A stretch of 64,000 nt of DNA from Bordetella genomosp. 11. Lineage in GTDB: Bacteria; Pseudomonadota; Gammaproteobacteria; Burkholderiales; Burkholderiaceae_B. Where the stretch lies: the NCBI RefSeq assembly GCF_002261215.1, contig NZ_NEVS01000001.1:558001-622000 (forward strand), written 5' to 3'. Position numbers and translations under genes: made by a program. Below, piece after piece: positions 36,573 through 44,476 of the stretch (positions are counted from its first letter, which is position 1; each line of letters opens with the position of its first letter). Under the pieces are notes generated by a model, which had not been told where the DNA came from, did not search any database, and worked only from the letters and a program-made list of their open reading frames with translations.

Positions 36573-37991
36573 GTGGACGGGGATGACAGCGGCAAAGCGG
36601 CGCGGAGCAGGCGGCACGCGCCCATCGCGGAAGGCCTGGCGCGCCTGATCGGGCAACAGATCGCCGATGGCGTATACCGCGCGGGCGACAAACTGCCGTC
36701 GCTGCGCGAAGTGGCCCAGTTGCACCGCTATGCCAAGAACACGGTGGTCGTCGCGTTCGAGATGCTGGTGGCCCGGGGGCTGGTGGAGCCGCGCCGTGGC
36801 TCGGGCTTCTATGTGGCGGACCGGCACTACGCGCGCAAGCCGGTGGAGGAAGAATCGGGCCAGTTGAGCCGGGCGATGGATATCGTGTGGCTGATGCGCG
36901 AGCAGTTGAAAACGCAACCCGACGCGGTCGCCGTCGGCGACGGTTTTCCCCCGGTGGAGTGGCTGGCCGACATGCGCATGGACCGCTATCACCAGAAGGT
37001 GGTCCGCACGGGACTGGGCAGCCTGTTCCGCTACGGCAGCCGCTTCGGTTATGCGCCCCTGCGTGAAAGCCTGGTCCGCAAGCTGGGCGATATCGGGGTA
37101 GAGGCGTCGGCGTCCCAGGTGGTGCTGACGCACGGCGCGAACGAAGCCATGGATTTGCTGGTGCGCTATTTCGTCGCGCCCGGGGCCGCCGTGCTGGTGG
37201 ACGATCCCGGCTATTACCCGCTGTTCGGCAAGCTGAAGCTGGCGGGCGCGCGCATGCTGGGCGTGCCGCGCCTGCCGGACGGGCCGGACCTGGCGGAGCT
37301 GGAGCGCCTGCTGGCGCGCGATAAGCCGCGGCTCTTTTTTACGCAGTCGCTGGCGCACAATCCCACGGGATCGGACATCTCCGCGGCAAAGGCGTACCGG
37401 GTGCTGCAGCTATGCCAGGCACATGGCGTGAAAGTGGTGGAAAACGATCCGCTCGCCGATTTCAAGCCGACGTCGGCGGTACGCCTGGCCGCGCTGGACC
37501 AGCTCGCGGGCACGATCTATATCGGGAGTTTTTCCAAATCGTTTTCCGCCGCGCTGCGGGTCGGGTTCATCGCCTGCGATTCCGCGCTGGCGAGCGATCT
37601 GGCGGACCTGAAGGCATTGGTGCACGTGAGCAGTTCCGAATACTGCGAACGCATGGTCGATGTGATGCTGCGCGAAGGGCACTACGAGCGCCACCTGTTC
37701 CGCCTGCGCCGCCGGCTGGAGGCGGCGACGGCGCGGGCGCTGCAGGTCCTCGATGAGCTGGGCGCCGAGGTCTTCACGCGCCCGGCAAGTTCGCTCTACC
37801 TATGGTCCGCGTTTCCCGGCATCGAGGACACGGTAGCGCTGGCGCGCGAATTGATGCCGGAAAAGATCCTGCTGGCACCGGGGCGCGTGTTCAGTGTCGA
37901 TGCCGATAAGGTATCGCGCTGGTCCCGCTGCAACGTCGGCGCGCTGGCGGACGACCGCTTCCGCAGGGCGTTGCGCGCGCGATTGGTGTGA
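36573..37991 (+). CDS. MocR-type regulator (GntR DNA-binding + aminotransferase-like)
   Basis: A 472-residue MocR/PdxR protein. The N-terminal GntR winged helix (GVYRAGDKLPSLREVAQLHRYAKNTV) is followed by a fold-type I aminotransferase domain. PLP-site features are visible: HNPTGSDIS, VVENDPLADF, and the Schiff-base Lys in IGSFSKSFSAALRVGF. The GTG at 36573 is chosen because AAGGAGG lies upstream and the N-terminus fits; starting earlier would place the operator inside the gene. It probably senses an intermediate through PLP chemistry and controls the divergent mvaA-transport operon. Confidence 0.85.
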   Translation: MDGDDSGKAARSRRHAPIAEGLARLIGQQIADGVYRAGDKLPSLREVAQLHRYAKNTVVVAFEMLVARGLVEPRRGSGFYVADRHYARKPVEEESGQLSRAMDIVWLMREQLKTQPDAVAVGDGFPPVEWLADMRMDRYHQKVVRTGLGSLFRYGSRFGYAPLRESLVRKLGDIGVEASASQVVLTHGANEAMDLLVRYFVAPGAAVLVDDPGYYPLFGKLKLAGARMLGVPRLPDGPDLAELERLLARDKPRLFFTQSLAHNPTGSDISAAKAYRVLQLCQAHGVKVVENDPLADFKPTSAVRLAALDQLAGTIYIGSFSKSFSAALRVGFIACDSALASDLADLKALVHVSSSEYCERMVDVMLREGHYERHLFRLRRRLEAATARALQVLDELGAEVFTRPASSLYLWSAFPGIEDTVALARELMPEKILLAPGRVFSVDADKVSRWSRCNVGALADDRFRRALRARLV

Positions 37992-38054
37992 GGGCCGTGT
38001 GGCGATCATCGGTCGGCGGGAATGCCTGGGATCGGCAGCGACTTGAGTCGCCTT

Positions 38055-38082
38055 TGCGGCGATGATGTAGAGATTCGCCGCA
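38055..38082. repeat. 8-bp inverted repeat upstream of the second fic gene
   Basis: TGCGGCGA, 12-base spacer, TCGCCGCA. It lies 52 bases before the fic start and shares the TGCGG core with the palindrome over the start codon, so it may be a second binding site for the same regulator. Confidence 0.45.
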
Positions 38083-38124
38083 TTTTTCGCGGAGAAGGTT
38101 GCCCGCGCGGCGAATAACGTGGGC

Positions 38125-38149
38125 AATCTCCGCATGAATTGCGGAGATT
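38125..38149. promoter_or_regulatory. Palindrome covering the fic start codon
   Basis: AATCTCCGCA-TGAAT-TGCGGAGATT: a perfect 10-bp inverted repeat whose left arm ends with the A of the ATG (38134-38136). As DNA it is a good dimer operator; as RNA it would sequester the start codon in a 5-base-loop hairpin. Either would allow autoregulation. Confidence 0.65.
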
Positions 38150-39273
38150 ATCTCTATATCTGGCAGGCGAACGCTTGGCCGGACTGGCGCTACGAGCTGG
38201 CGGAGCTCGCCGACCCACTGGCGCGCGCCAGCCATGTCCAAGGCTTGCTTTTGGGCCGCCTTGCCGATGTCGGGGCGGGCCTGCGCGCCGAGGCCAGTCT
38301 GGCGACGTTGACAGACGACGTGGTCGGGACCAGCGAAATCGAAGGCGAGCATCTGAATGCCGCTTCGGTGCGTTCTTCCATCGCTCGCCGCCTCGGTGTG
38401 GACATCGGCTCCCTGGCTCCCGTGGATCGCCACGTGGAGGGCGTGGTTGAAATGGTGCTCGACGCCACGACGCATTACGCCCGGCCGTTGACGGCGGATC
38501 GGCTGTTTGCGTGGCATGCCGCGTTGTTTCCGACCGGCTATTCCGGCCTGAGCAAGATCGCCACCGGAACGTGGCGGGACGATCGGCATGGCCCTATGCA
38601 GGTCGTTTCCGGTCCCGTCGGTCGCCAGAAAGTGCATTACGAGGCGCCTCCGGCAGACCGCCTGCCACAGGAGGTGGCTCAGTTCCTGGCATGGGTGAAC
38701 CTGCCAACGCCGGAAGAACCGGCACTGTTGCGTGCCGGCCTGGGGCATTTGTGGTTTGTCACCCTGCACCCTTTCGATGACGGCAACGGGCGCATCGCGC
38801 GTGCAATCGGCGATCTGCTGCTGGCGCGCGCCGAGGGAAGCCCGCAGCGCTTCTACAGCTTGTCGGCGCAGATCCAGCGCGAGCGCAAAGCCTACTACGA
38901 GATACTGGAACGCACCCAGAAGGGAACGCTGGATGTTACGGACTGGCTGCTGTGGTTCCTGCGAATGTTGGACGAGGCCGTGGCTCACGCCCATCGCGCG
39001 CTGGACGCCGTGCTGGACAAGGCGCGCTTCTGGCAGCGTCTGTCGGGCGCCTCGCTTAACGAGCGTCAGGTGAAGGTGCTTAACCGTTTGCTCGACGGCT
39101 TCGACGGCAAGTTGACCAGCAGCAAGTGGGCGGCGCTTGCCAAGTGTTCGCCCGACACCGCATTGCGGGACATCAACGAACTGGTGCAGGCCGGCGTGTT
39201 GCAACGTTCGGCGGCAGGGGGGCGCAGTACCAGCTATGAGCTGGCGCGCCCCCGACCCGTCAATCCAGCTTGA
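38134..39273 (+). CDS. Fic-family protein with DUF4172-like N-terminus
   Basis: A 379-residue Fic protein. The N-terminus (YLYIWQANAWPDWRY) matches the DUF4172 type. The inhibitory motif is seen in TSEIEGE (about residues 65-71). The active site is HPFDDGNGRIAR near residue 213. The C-terminus (KVLNRLLDGFDGKLTSSKWAALAKCSPDTALRDINELVQAGVL) is a winged-helix domain. It is unrelated in context to the island Fic gene. It overlaps the end of the convergent MBL hydrolase gene by 14 bases. ATG 38134 is preferred over a GTG five codons earlier. The target is unknown. Confidence 0.88.
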   Translation: MNCGDYLYIWQANAWPDWRYELAELADPLARASHVQGLLLGRLADVGAGLRAEASLATLTDDVVGTSEIEGEHLNAASVRSSIARRLGVDIGSLAPVDRHVEGVVEMVLDATTHYARPLTADRLFAWHAALFPTGYSGLSKIATGTWRDDRHGPMQVVSGPVGRQKVHYEAPPADRLPQEVAQFLAWVNLPTPEEPALLRAGLGHLWFVTLHPFDDGNGRIARAIGDLLLARAEGSPQRFYSLSAQIQRERKAYYEILERTQKGTLDVTDWLLWFLRMLDEAVAHAHRALDAVLDKARFWQRLSGASLNERQVKVLNRLLDGFDGKLTSSKWAALAKCSPDTALRDINELVQAGVLQRSAAGGRSTSYELARPRPVNPA

Positions 39274-40144
39274 CCGCCGCCGGTCCGGAGAACGGGATCT
39301 GCATCCGGTCTTCGCCGAAGAAGATGTGGCCCTTGTAGACCTGCGCAATCTCCCGCACGATGCGTTCGCGCAGGCCGGGCCGGTCGAACTGTTCCGTCAC
39401 GTGGGAAATCACCAGGTTGCGCACGTTGGCCGCGGCGGCCATTTCCGCCAGTTCCATATGCCCCATGGTGAACGCCGCGAAGGTTTTGCTGGGGGCGGTG
39501 CCTGACATGTAGTGGCACATATGCACCAGCACGTCGCAATCCTGCGCCAATGCCGAAAGCGCGCGGCTTGGGCCGGTGTCGCCGGAGTAGACGAAAGACT
39601 GTCCGTCCGCATCCAGCCGGTAGCCGTACGACACCAGGTGCGGCGCGAAATGATTGACCGGCGCGACGCGGACCGTCCATCCCTTGCCCTGCACCGTGGC
39701 ATCGTCGGCGATTTCGTGCAGGACGGGGGCCGGCCGCGCGCGCTGGCCGACCCCGCCGCGCGCCTGATAGACATCGATGCTGGCCTGGTTCTGCGTGCGC
39801 GAGATCAGGTCAGGGCCGAAGGCGCCGTCGTCGGCGATCAGCCGTTCGGTAATCAGCTTCAAGGGGGGCGGCCCGTAGACATGCATTTCGGGGATCTTGC
39901 CGGCACCCTGGTCCCATCGTGTGAGCAACAGGCGAGGATAATCGCCCATGTGGTCGTAGTGATGGTGGCTGAAAAAAGCGTGGGATACACGCGTGGCCGG
40001 TATGCCCAGTTCCAGCAGGCGGTGATGCGCGCCGAAGCCATGATCGAAGACCAGATAGTCGTCGCCGATTCTGACGACATAGCCCGAGCACATGCGGCGC
40101 AGGGAGGGGGTGGGCGTACCGGTGCCCAATAGCCATAGTTCCAT
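39260..40144 (-). CDS. MBL-fold metal-dependent hydrolase
   Basis: A 294-residue metallo-beta-lactamase-fold enzyme close to the RNase Z/arylsulfatase-like branch. The metal motif HHHYDHMGD (residues about 60-68), the Asp of FVYSGDTGPS and the His of VISHVTEQF complete a dinuclear zinc site. The N-terminal LLGTGTPTPSLRRMCSGYVV is typical. The substrate is unknown. It lies 21 bases downstream of a Bug receptor gene on the same strand, so the two may be cotranscribed and work on the same imported compound. Confidence 0.82.
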   Translation of the reverse strand: MELWLLGTGTPTPSLRRMCSGYVVRIGDDYLVFDHGFGAHHRLLELGIPATRVSHAFFSHHHYDHMGDYPRLLLTRWDQGAGKIPEMHVYGPPPLKLITERLIADDGAFGPDLISRTQNQASIDVYQARGGVGQRARPAPVLHEIADDATVQGKGWTVRVAPVNHFAPHLVSYGYRLDADGQSFVYSGDTGPSRALSALAQDCDVLVHMCHYMSGTAPSKTFAAFTMGHMELAEMAAAANVRNLVISHVTEQFDRPGLRERIVREIAQVYKGHIFFGEDRMQIPFSGPAAVKLD

Positions 40145-40165
40145 GGTGCTTCCTGTTGTTCGCCG

Positions 40166-41161
40166 TTACTCGGCCGAGATATTCAATTCCTTGATCAGCG
40201 CGCTGTACTTGCGCTGTTCGCTTTGCACGAAGTCGGCGAATGCGGCGACGGACATATTGGCTGTCTGTACGCCCTGTACTGCCAGCCCTTGCCGGACTTC
40301 GGGGGCCTGTAGCGCCGCGATAATGCGGTCATGCAGCAGTTGCTGCCGGTCCGCCGGCACTCCCTTGGGAACGAAGAAGCCGAACCAGCCCGCGAGATCC
40401 AGTCGTGGATATCCCTTGGCGGCAAGCGCGGGGACGTCGGGCAGCGCCGGGCTGGGAGTGGCGGATGTGACTCCCAGCGCATTCAACCTGCCGCTCTTGA
40501 CGAAGGGCACCGCGGGCGGCATTCCGGAAAAATAGATATTGACCACGCCGCTGACCGTATCCGTCACGGCCTGGCTCCCGCCCTTATAGGGCACCGGCAG
40601 GATTTTGATGCCGGCGTCCTTGGCGAGCAGCGCGCCGGCGATATCGGCCGGACTGCCCGTGCCGGCGGTGGCATAGGTGATGGTGCCGGGCTTGTCCTTG
40701 GCGAGCTTTACCAGGCTATCGATGTCCTTGGCGGGTACCGCCGGATTGGCGACAAGCAGCAGTGGCGTGGAGCCTGCCAGCGCAATGGGCGCGAAATCGC
40801 GCGTGACGTTGTAGGCAACCCCTTTTTGGACCAGGGGGTTGATCACCATTTCGGACGTGTAGGCGAGCAATAGCGTATAGCCGTCCGCATCGGCATGTGC
40901 CACATAGTTCGCGCCGATGGAGCCGGCCGCGCCGGCCTTGTTTTCGACGATCACGGATTGCTTGAGGTCGGCCGACAATCGCTTGCCGACGAAGCGCGCG
41001 ATGACGTCGCCGGTGCCGCCCGGTCCGTAGGGCACGACGATACGTATGGGTTGGTCGGGATACCCGTTTGCATGGGCGGGCAGGGCGGCGCCGAAGGTGG
41101 CGATGCACAGGGCGATGGCGCCCGGCAGGGTTCGGCGGGATGCGGTTCGAGCGGGCTGCAT
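40166..41161 (-). CDS. Bug-family periplasmic solute receptor
   Basis: A 331-residue tripartite tricarboxylate transporter receptor (TctC/Bug). The signal peptide (RRTLPGAIALCIATFGAALPAHA) is followed by YPDQPIRIVVPYGPGGTGDVIAR, the conserved first strand and ligand loop of Bug proteins. The start ATG at 41159-41161 has AAGGGGAATCC upstream. It is divergent from a LysR gene and upstream of the MBL hydrolase. Bug receptors bind small carboxylates or amides; the ligand here is not predictable. No TctA/TctB genes are adjacent, as is common for Bug genes in this group. Confidence 0.9.
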   Translation of the reverse strand: MQPARTASRRTLPGAIALCIATFGAALPAHANGYPDQPIRIVVPYGPGGTGDVIARFVGKRLSADLKQSVIVENKAGAAGSIGANYVAHADADGYTLLLAYTSEMVINPLVQKGVAYNVTRDFAPIALAGSTPLLLVANPAVPAKDIDSLVKLAKDKPGTITYATAGTGSPADIAGALLAKDAGIKILPVPYKGGSQAVTDTVSGVVNIYFSGMPPAVPFVKSGRLNALGVTSATPSPALPDVPALAAKGYPRLDLAGWFGFFVPKGVPADRQQLLHDRIIAALQAPEVRQGLAVQGVQTANMSVAAFADFVQSEQRKYSALIKELNISAE

Positions 41162-41226
41162 AGGATTCCCCTTGGTTCTGTTATGTTCGACCATGATTTT
41201 CTTATTATTATGACGGTTAATGCCAT

Positions 41227-41243
41227 AACATAATCGTTATGTT
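41227..41243. promoter_or_regulatory. LysR-type operator between Bug and LysR genes
   Basis: AACATAA-TCG-TTATGTT, a perfect 7-bp inverted repeat, also readable as CATAAC-6-GTTATG. A further TTATGTT half-site lies at 41181-41187. The element sits in the divergent gap and fits the binding box of the adjacent LysR regulator. Confidence 0.65.
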
Positions 41244-41314
41244 GAGGGGGCATGCAGGGCGCATGCTTCCGCTTCCGCTTCCCGCCCCGACCGGCGCCCC
41301 ATCGCGAATGACCC

Positions 41315-42253
41315 ATGGACTCTCTGTTTTCCAAGCTGCGCATCAAGGATCTCGAACTGTTGCGTGAAATCGCCGCCGTGCGCTCCCTGACCGCCATTGC
41401 CGACAAGCGCGAGCTCACACAGCCGGCATTGAGCCGCGCCTTGCGCGATATCGAAACCGCGCTGGGGACGCAGGTTTTTTCACGCGACCGCATGGCGCGC
41501 CTGGAACCAACGCCCCTGGGCAGCCTAATCCTGGCGCGGGTGGACCTGCTGTTGGCCGAAGCGGAAGGCCTGCGAGGCGAGCTGCTGGCCTTCGAAGAAG
41601 GTCGGGGCACGCATTTGCGATTGGGCGTTATTCCGTTTGTCTCGAATGAATTGATGCGGGCGATATTGAAGGAATTGACCGCCGGGCAGTATGCGATGTC
41701 CATCAGTACCTACGAAGCTTCCACCGATCAGCTGGTCTCGGCCTTGCGGCGCCAGGAGTTGGATGCGGTGCTGGGCAGAATTTCCGTGGACACCGCGGCG
41801 AACGAACTGCTTCAGGAAAAGCTGTTCACGCAAAGTGCGTCGGTCCTCGTCAATGCCCGAAGTCCGCTGGCAAAGGAAAAAGCCTTGAAGCTGGAGACGC
41901 TGCATCGGCATGAGTGGGTATTGCCGCCGCAGGCCAGCCCGACGCGGCTGGCCTTCGCGCAATTGTTTGTCTCGCGTGGCGCTACGCCGCCGTCCGCCCG
42001 CGTCGAAACGACGTCGGCGCGGCTGATCCATACGGTCATCAGCGGCAATGTCGCGGCCCTCGGCCTGCTGCCGCTGGATATCGCGACGGAACTGGAGAAG
42101 TGGGGCGGCGTGAAGGCGATCGGGTTGCCGGCGCCCTTCAAGATGCCGCCGGTTGGATTGATTACGCTGGCGAAACGTCGGCGCCTGCCGGCTGCGGGCA
42201 TTCTGCGCGACGTCGTGCGCGGCGTACTGGCGCGTTCGGTTACCTACCGATAG
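41315..42253 (+). CDS. LysR-type regulator
   Basis: A 312-residue LysR-family activator with the winged helix at residues 8-65 (LELLREIAAVRSLTAIA, then LTQPALSRALRDIETALG) and a standard effector domain. Divergent from the Bug receptor gene with a clean operator between them, so it probably controls Bug-MBL expression. Its 3' end overlaps the convergent LysR gene by 10 bases. Confidence 0.9.
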   Translation: MDSLFSKLRIKDLELLREIAAVRSLTAIADKRELTQPALSRALRDIETALGTQVFSRDRMARLEPTPLGSLILARVDLLLAEAEGLRGELLAFEEGRGTHLRLGVIPFVSNELMRAILKELTAGQYAMSISTYEASTDQLVSALRRQELDAVLGRISVDTAANELLQEKLFTQSASVLVNARSPLAKEKALKLETLHRHEWVLPPQASPTRLAFAQLFVSRGATPPSARVETTSARLIHTVISGNVAALGLLPLDIATELEKWGGVKAIGLPAPFKMPPVGLITLAKRRRLPAAGILRDVVRGVLARSVTYR

Positions 42254-43245
42254 TTCGCCGCGGCCGCGCGCCGGCGCCCTTTGCGGGGCGCGTGTGGCGC
42301 TTCGCCGGTGTGCATGCTCTCCAGAAAGGCCTGCTGGAACAACGATAAGGTCGGATCCCGCTCCGACGCCTTGCGGTGTATCAGGCATACCTGCATGGGC
42401 ACGACATCCAGCCGCATGTCCAGGATGCGTACCAGCCCCAGTTCCTGATGCACGGCGGCGGCGCGGCGCGGCGCGACGGTGAACAGCCCGGATTGCGCGA
42501 CGATGGCCAGGTTCTGGATATAGGTCGATGTTTCCACGACCGGTTCCGGCGGTTGCACGCCGTGGCGCAGAAACGCCTCGGCCAGGGCTGCGCGCACGGC
42601 TGAATCGGGACGTTGCAGGGCCCATTCGCAGCGCGCCAGGGTCTTGTAATCCATGCCTGCCTGCGTGATCGCCGGATTGTCCCTACCGACCACGATGCAG
42701 ATTTCTTCCTCGTACAGGTTGACGAAGGACAACTGGCCGGCCGCGTGCGCCAGCGCAGCGCTGGCATTGGGCAGGCGGCCCACGACGCAATCGAGTTCCC
42801 CGGCGACCAGCATCTCCAACAGCTGGCGCGCGGTGCTTTCGTGGGTGCGGATGGCGCAGCCGCCGGCGCGGCGGAACAGGCCGATGGCCTTGGGCAGGTA
42901 GGCGATGAAGGCCTGCGGAACGACGCCCACGCGCAACAGCGCGGAACGCCCGGCGGCCAGGCGGCCGATGACGGATGACAGATGGTCGAATTCATTGAGG
43001 ATGGTGCGCATGCCACCCAGCAGTGCCTGGGTGTTCGCGGTCGGCGTGACGCCCTGGCGGCTGCGGACGAACAGCGGCATGCCCACCAGGTTTTCCAGGT
43101 CGTTGAGCATGGCCGTGGCCGCGGGCTGGCTGACATTGAGCTGCCTGGCGGCCTTGTGGATGCTGCCATGCTCGATCAAGGATTCGATCAGCAGAAGATG
43201 GCGGAATTTCAGGTGCGATAGCACCATGGGCGAATGCGACGGCAT
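42244..43245 (-). CDS. LysR-type regulator
   Basis: A 333-residue LysR-family protein. The helix-turn-helix is clear (HLLLIESLIEHGSIHKAARQ, VSQPAATAMLNDLENLVG). The C-terminal tail is basic and unusual (APRKGRRRAAAANYR). The ATG at 43243-43245 has AAGGGAAC upstream; a longer upstream frame is rejected. It is divergent from the second Bug receptor and sulfatase genes, so it is the likely regulator of that operon. Confidence 0.9.
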   Translation of the reverse strand: MPSHSPMVLSHLKFRHLLLIESLIEHGSIHKAARQLNVSQPAATAMLNDLENLVGMPLFVRSRQGVTPTANTQALLGGMRTILNEFDHLSSVIGRLAAGRSALLRVGVVPQAFIAYLPKAIGLFRRAGGCAIRTHESTARQLLEMLVAGELDCVVGRLPNASAALAHAAGQLSFVNLYEEEICIVVGRDNPAITQAGMDYKTLARCEWALQRPDSAVRAALAEAFLRHGVQPPEPVVETSTYIQNLAIVAQSGLFTVAPRRAAAVHQELGLVRILDMRLDVVPMQVCLIHRKASERDPTLSLFQQAFLESMHTGEAPHAPRKGRRRAAAANYR

Positions 43246-43331
43246 GGCGTTCCCTTGCTTGTTCGGCGCATCGAGGTCGGGGCAACGGACGCCGGATGCT
43301 TCGGGGCCATGATAACCAAAAGCTTTCACGA

Positions 43332-43348
43332 AATCGGATTATTCGATT
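43332..43348. promoter_or_regulatory. LysR-type operator upstream of the Bug-sulfatase operon
   Basis: AATCG, 7 bases, CGATT: a short inverted repeat in an A+T-rich patch of the 213-base divergent gap, with the spacing of a LysR recognition box. Confidence 0.5.
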
Positions 43349-43458
43349 ATGTGTTGTCACCCCCGGGCCGATAGACTGGTTTTCGGTACATAGGCGTCCC
43401 ACTCGAGGGCGCGCATTCTGAGCTCGGACCCGAAAAGGGCGCCGGCAAGGGGAAATCC

Positions 43459-44445
43459 ATGAGAACGTGGCGTTGGAAAAATATGTGCGCGGTGGCCGCC
43501 GCGTCCTCCATCCTGTGGCTGGGAGGCGCCGGCGCGGCGCGCGCGGCATGGCCGTCGGACCAGCCCATCCGCATTATCGTCCCCCAGGCGGCGGGCGGCA
43601 CCAACGATACGGCGGCCCGGCTGCTGGCGGTCGAGCTGGGCAAGGCGCTGAATCAAAGCGTGGTGGTAGAGAACCGCCCTGGCGCATCGGGCGCCATCGG
43701 CATGCAGGCGGCGGTGCAATCCCGGCCGGACGGCTATACGCTGGCGATCGCCTCGGACACCGCGACCATCCTGAACGTCGTTCGCAAGGATATGCCCTGG
43801 CAGTTCAAGCGCGATCTGACGGGCGTGTCGATGATCGCGGACCAGCCCATCGTCGTCGCGGCCTCCGCCCGCAGTCCTTATAAAACGTTGCGCGACCTGC
43901 TGGATGCCGCGAAGGAGAAGCCCGGCACGATTGCGTTCGGGACATCGGGCCTGGGGACCGCGCAACAGATCGCGGGCGAATGGCTGGCGCGCGAGGCCGG
44001 CGTGCAGATGACGCATGTGCCCTACAAGGGTGGCGGGCAGGCCATCACCGACCTGGTCGGCAACCAGGTGCCCGCGGCCGTATTGGGCCTGGCGCCCGTC
44101 ATCGGGCAATACCGGTCCGGCAACGTCCGCATCCTTGCCGTCACCTCGGAAAAGCGCAATGGCGAACTGCCCGATGTTCCTACCCTGGCCGAACTGGGTT
44201 ACCGCGACATCGTCCTGACCCAATGGGTGGGACTGGTCGCACCCAAGCAGACGCCGCCGGAGATCGTCCAGCGCCTGTCCGATGAGGTCACGAAGATCCT
44301 GGCGCAGCCGGAGATCGCACACAAGCTCAAGGAAAGCGGGCTGGATGTGCGGCCGATACCGGCGTCGCAGTTCGATCCGTTCCTGGCCCATACGGTGGAC
44401 CAGTGGCAGCACCTGATCACCACTCTTTCGTTGCGGCTCGAGTAG
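43459..44445 (+). CDS. Bug-family periplasmic solute receptor
   Basis: A 328-residue Bug receptor. Signal peptide (AVAAASSILWLGGAGAARA), then WPSDQPIRIIVPQAAGGTNDTAARLLA, the family first strand and binding loop, and AFGTSGLGTAQQIAGEWLAREAGVQMTHVPYKGG, the second conserved segment. It precedes the sulfatase gene by 31 bases on the same strand, suggesting uptake of the sulfatase substrate or product. Confidence 0.9.
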   Translation: MRTWRWKNMCAVAAASSILWLGGAGAARAAWPSDQPIRIIVPQAAGGTNDTAARLLAVELGKALNQSVVVENRPGASGAIGMQAAVQSRPDGYTLAIASDTATILNVVRKDMPWQFKRDLTGVSMIADQPIVVAASARSPYKTLRDLLDAAKEKPGTIAFGTSGLGTAQQIAGEWLAREAGVQMTHVPYKGGGQAITDLVGNQVPAAVLGLAPVIGQYRSGNVRILAVTSEKRNGELPDVPTLAELGYRDIVLTQWVGLVAPKQTPPEIVQRLSDEVTKILAQPEIAHKLKESGLDVRPIPASQFDPFLAHTVDQWQHLITTLSLRLE

Positions 44446-44476
44446 CGCGCCGCGGCTTATCGAAGGCAGGACACTC

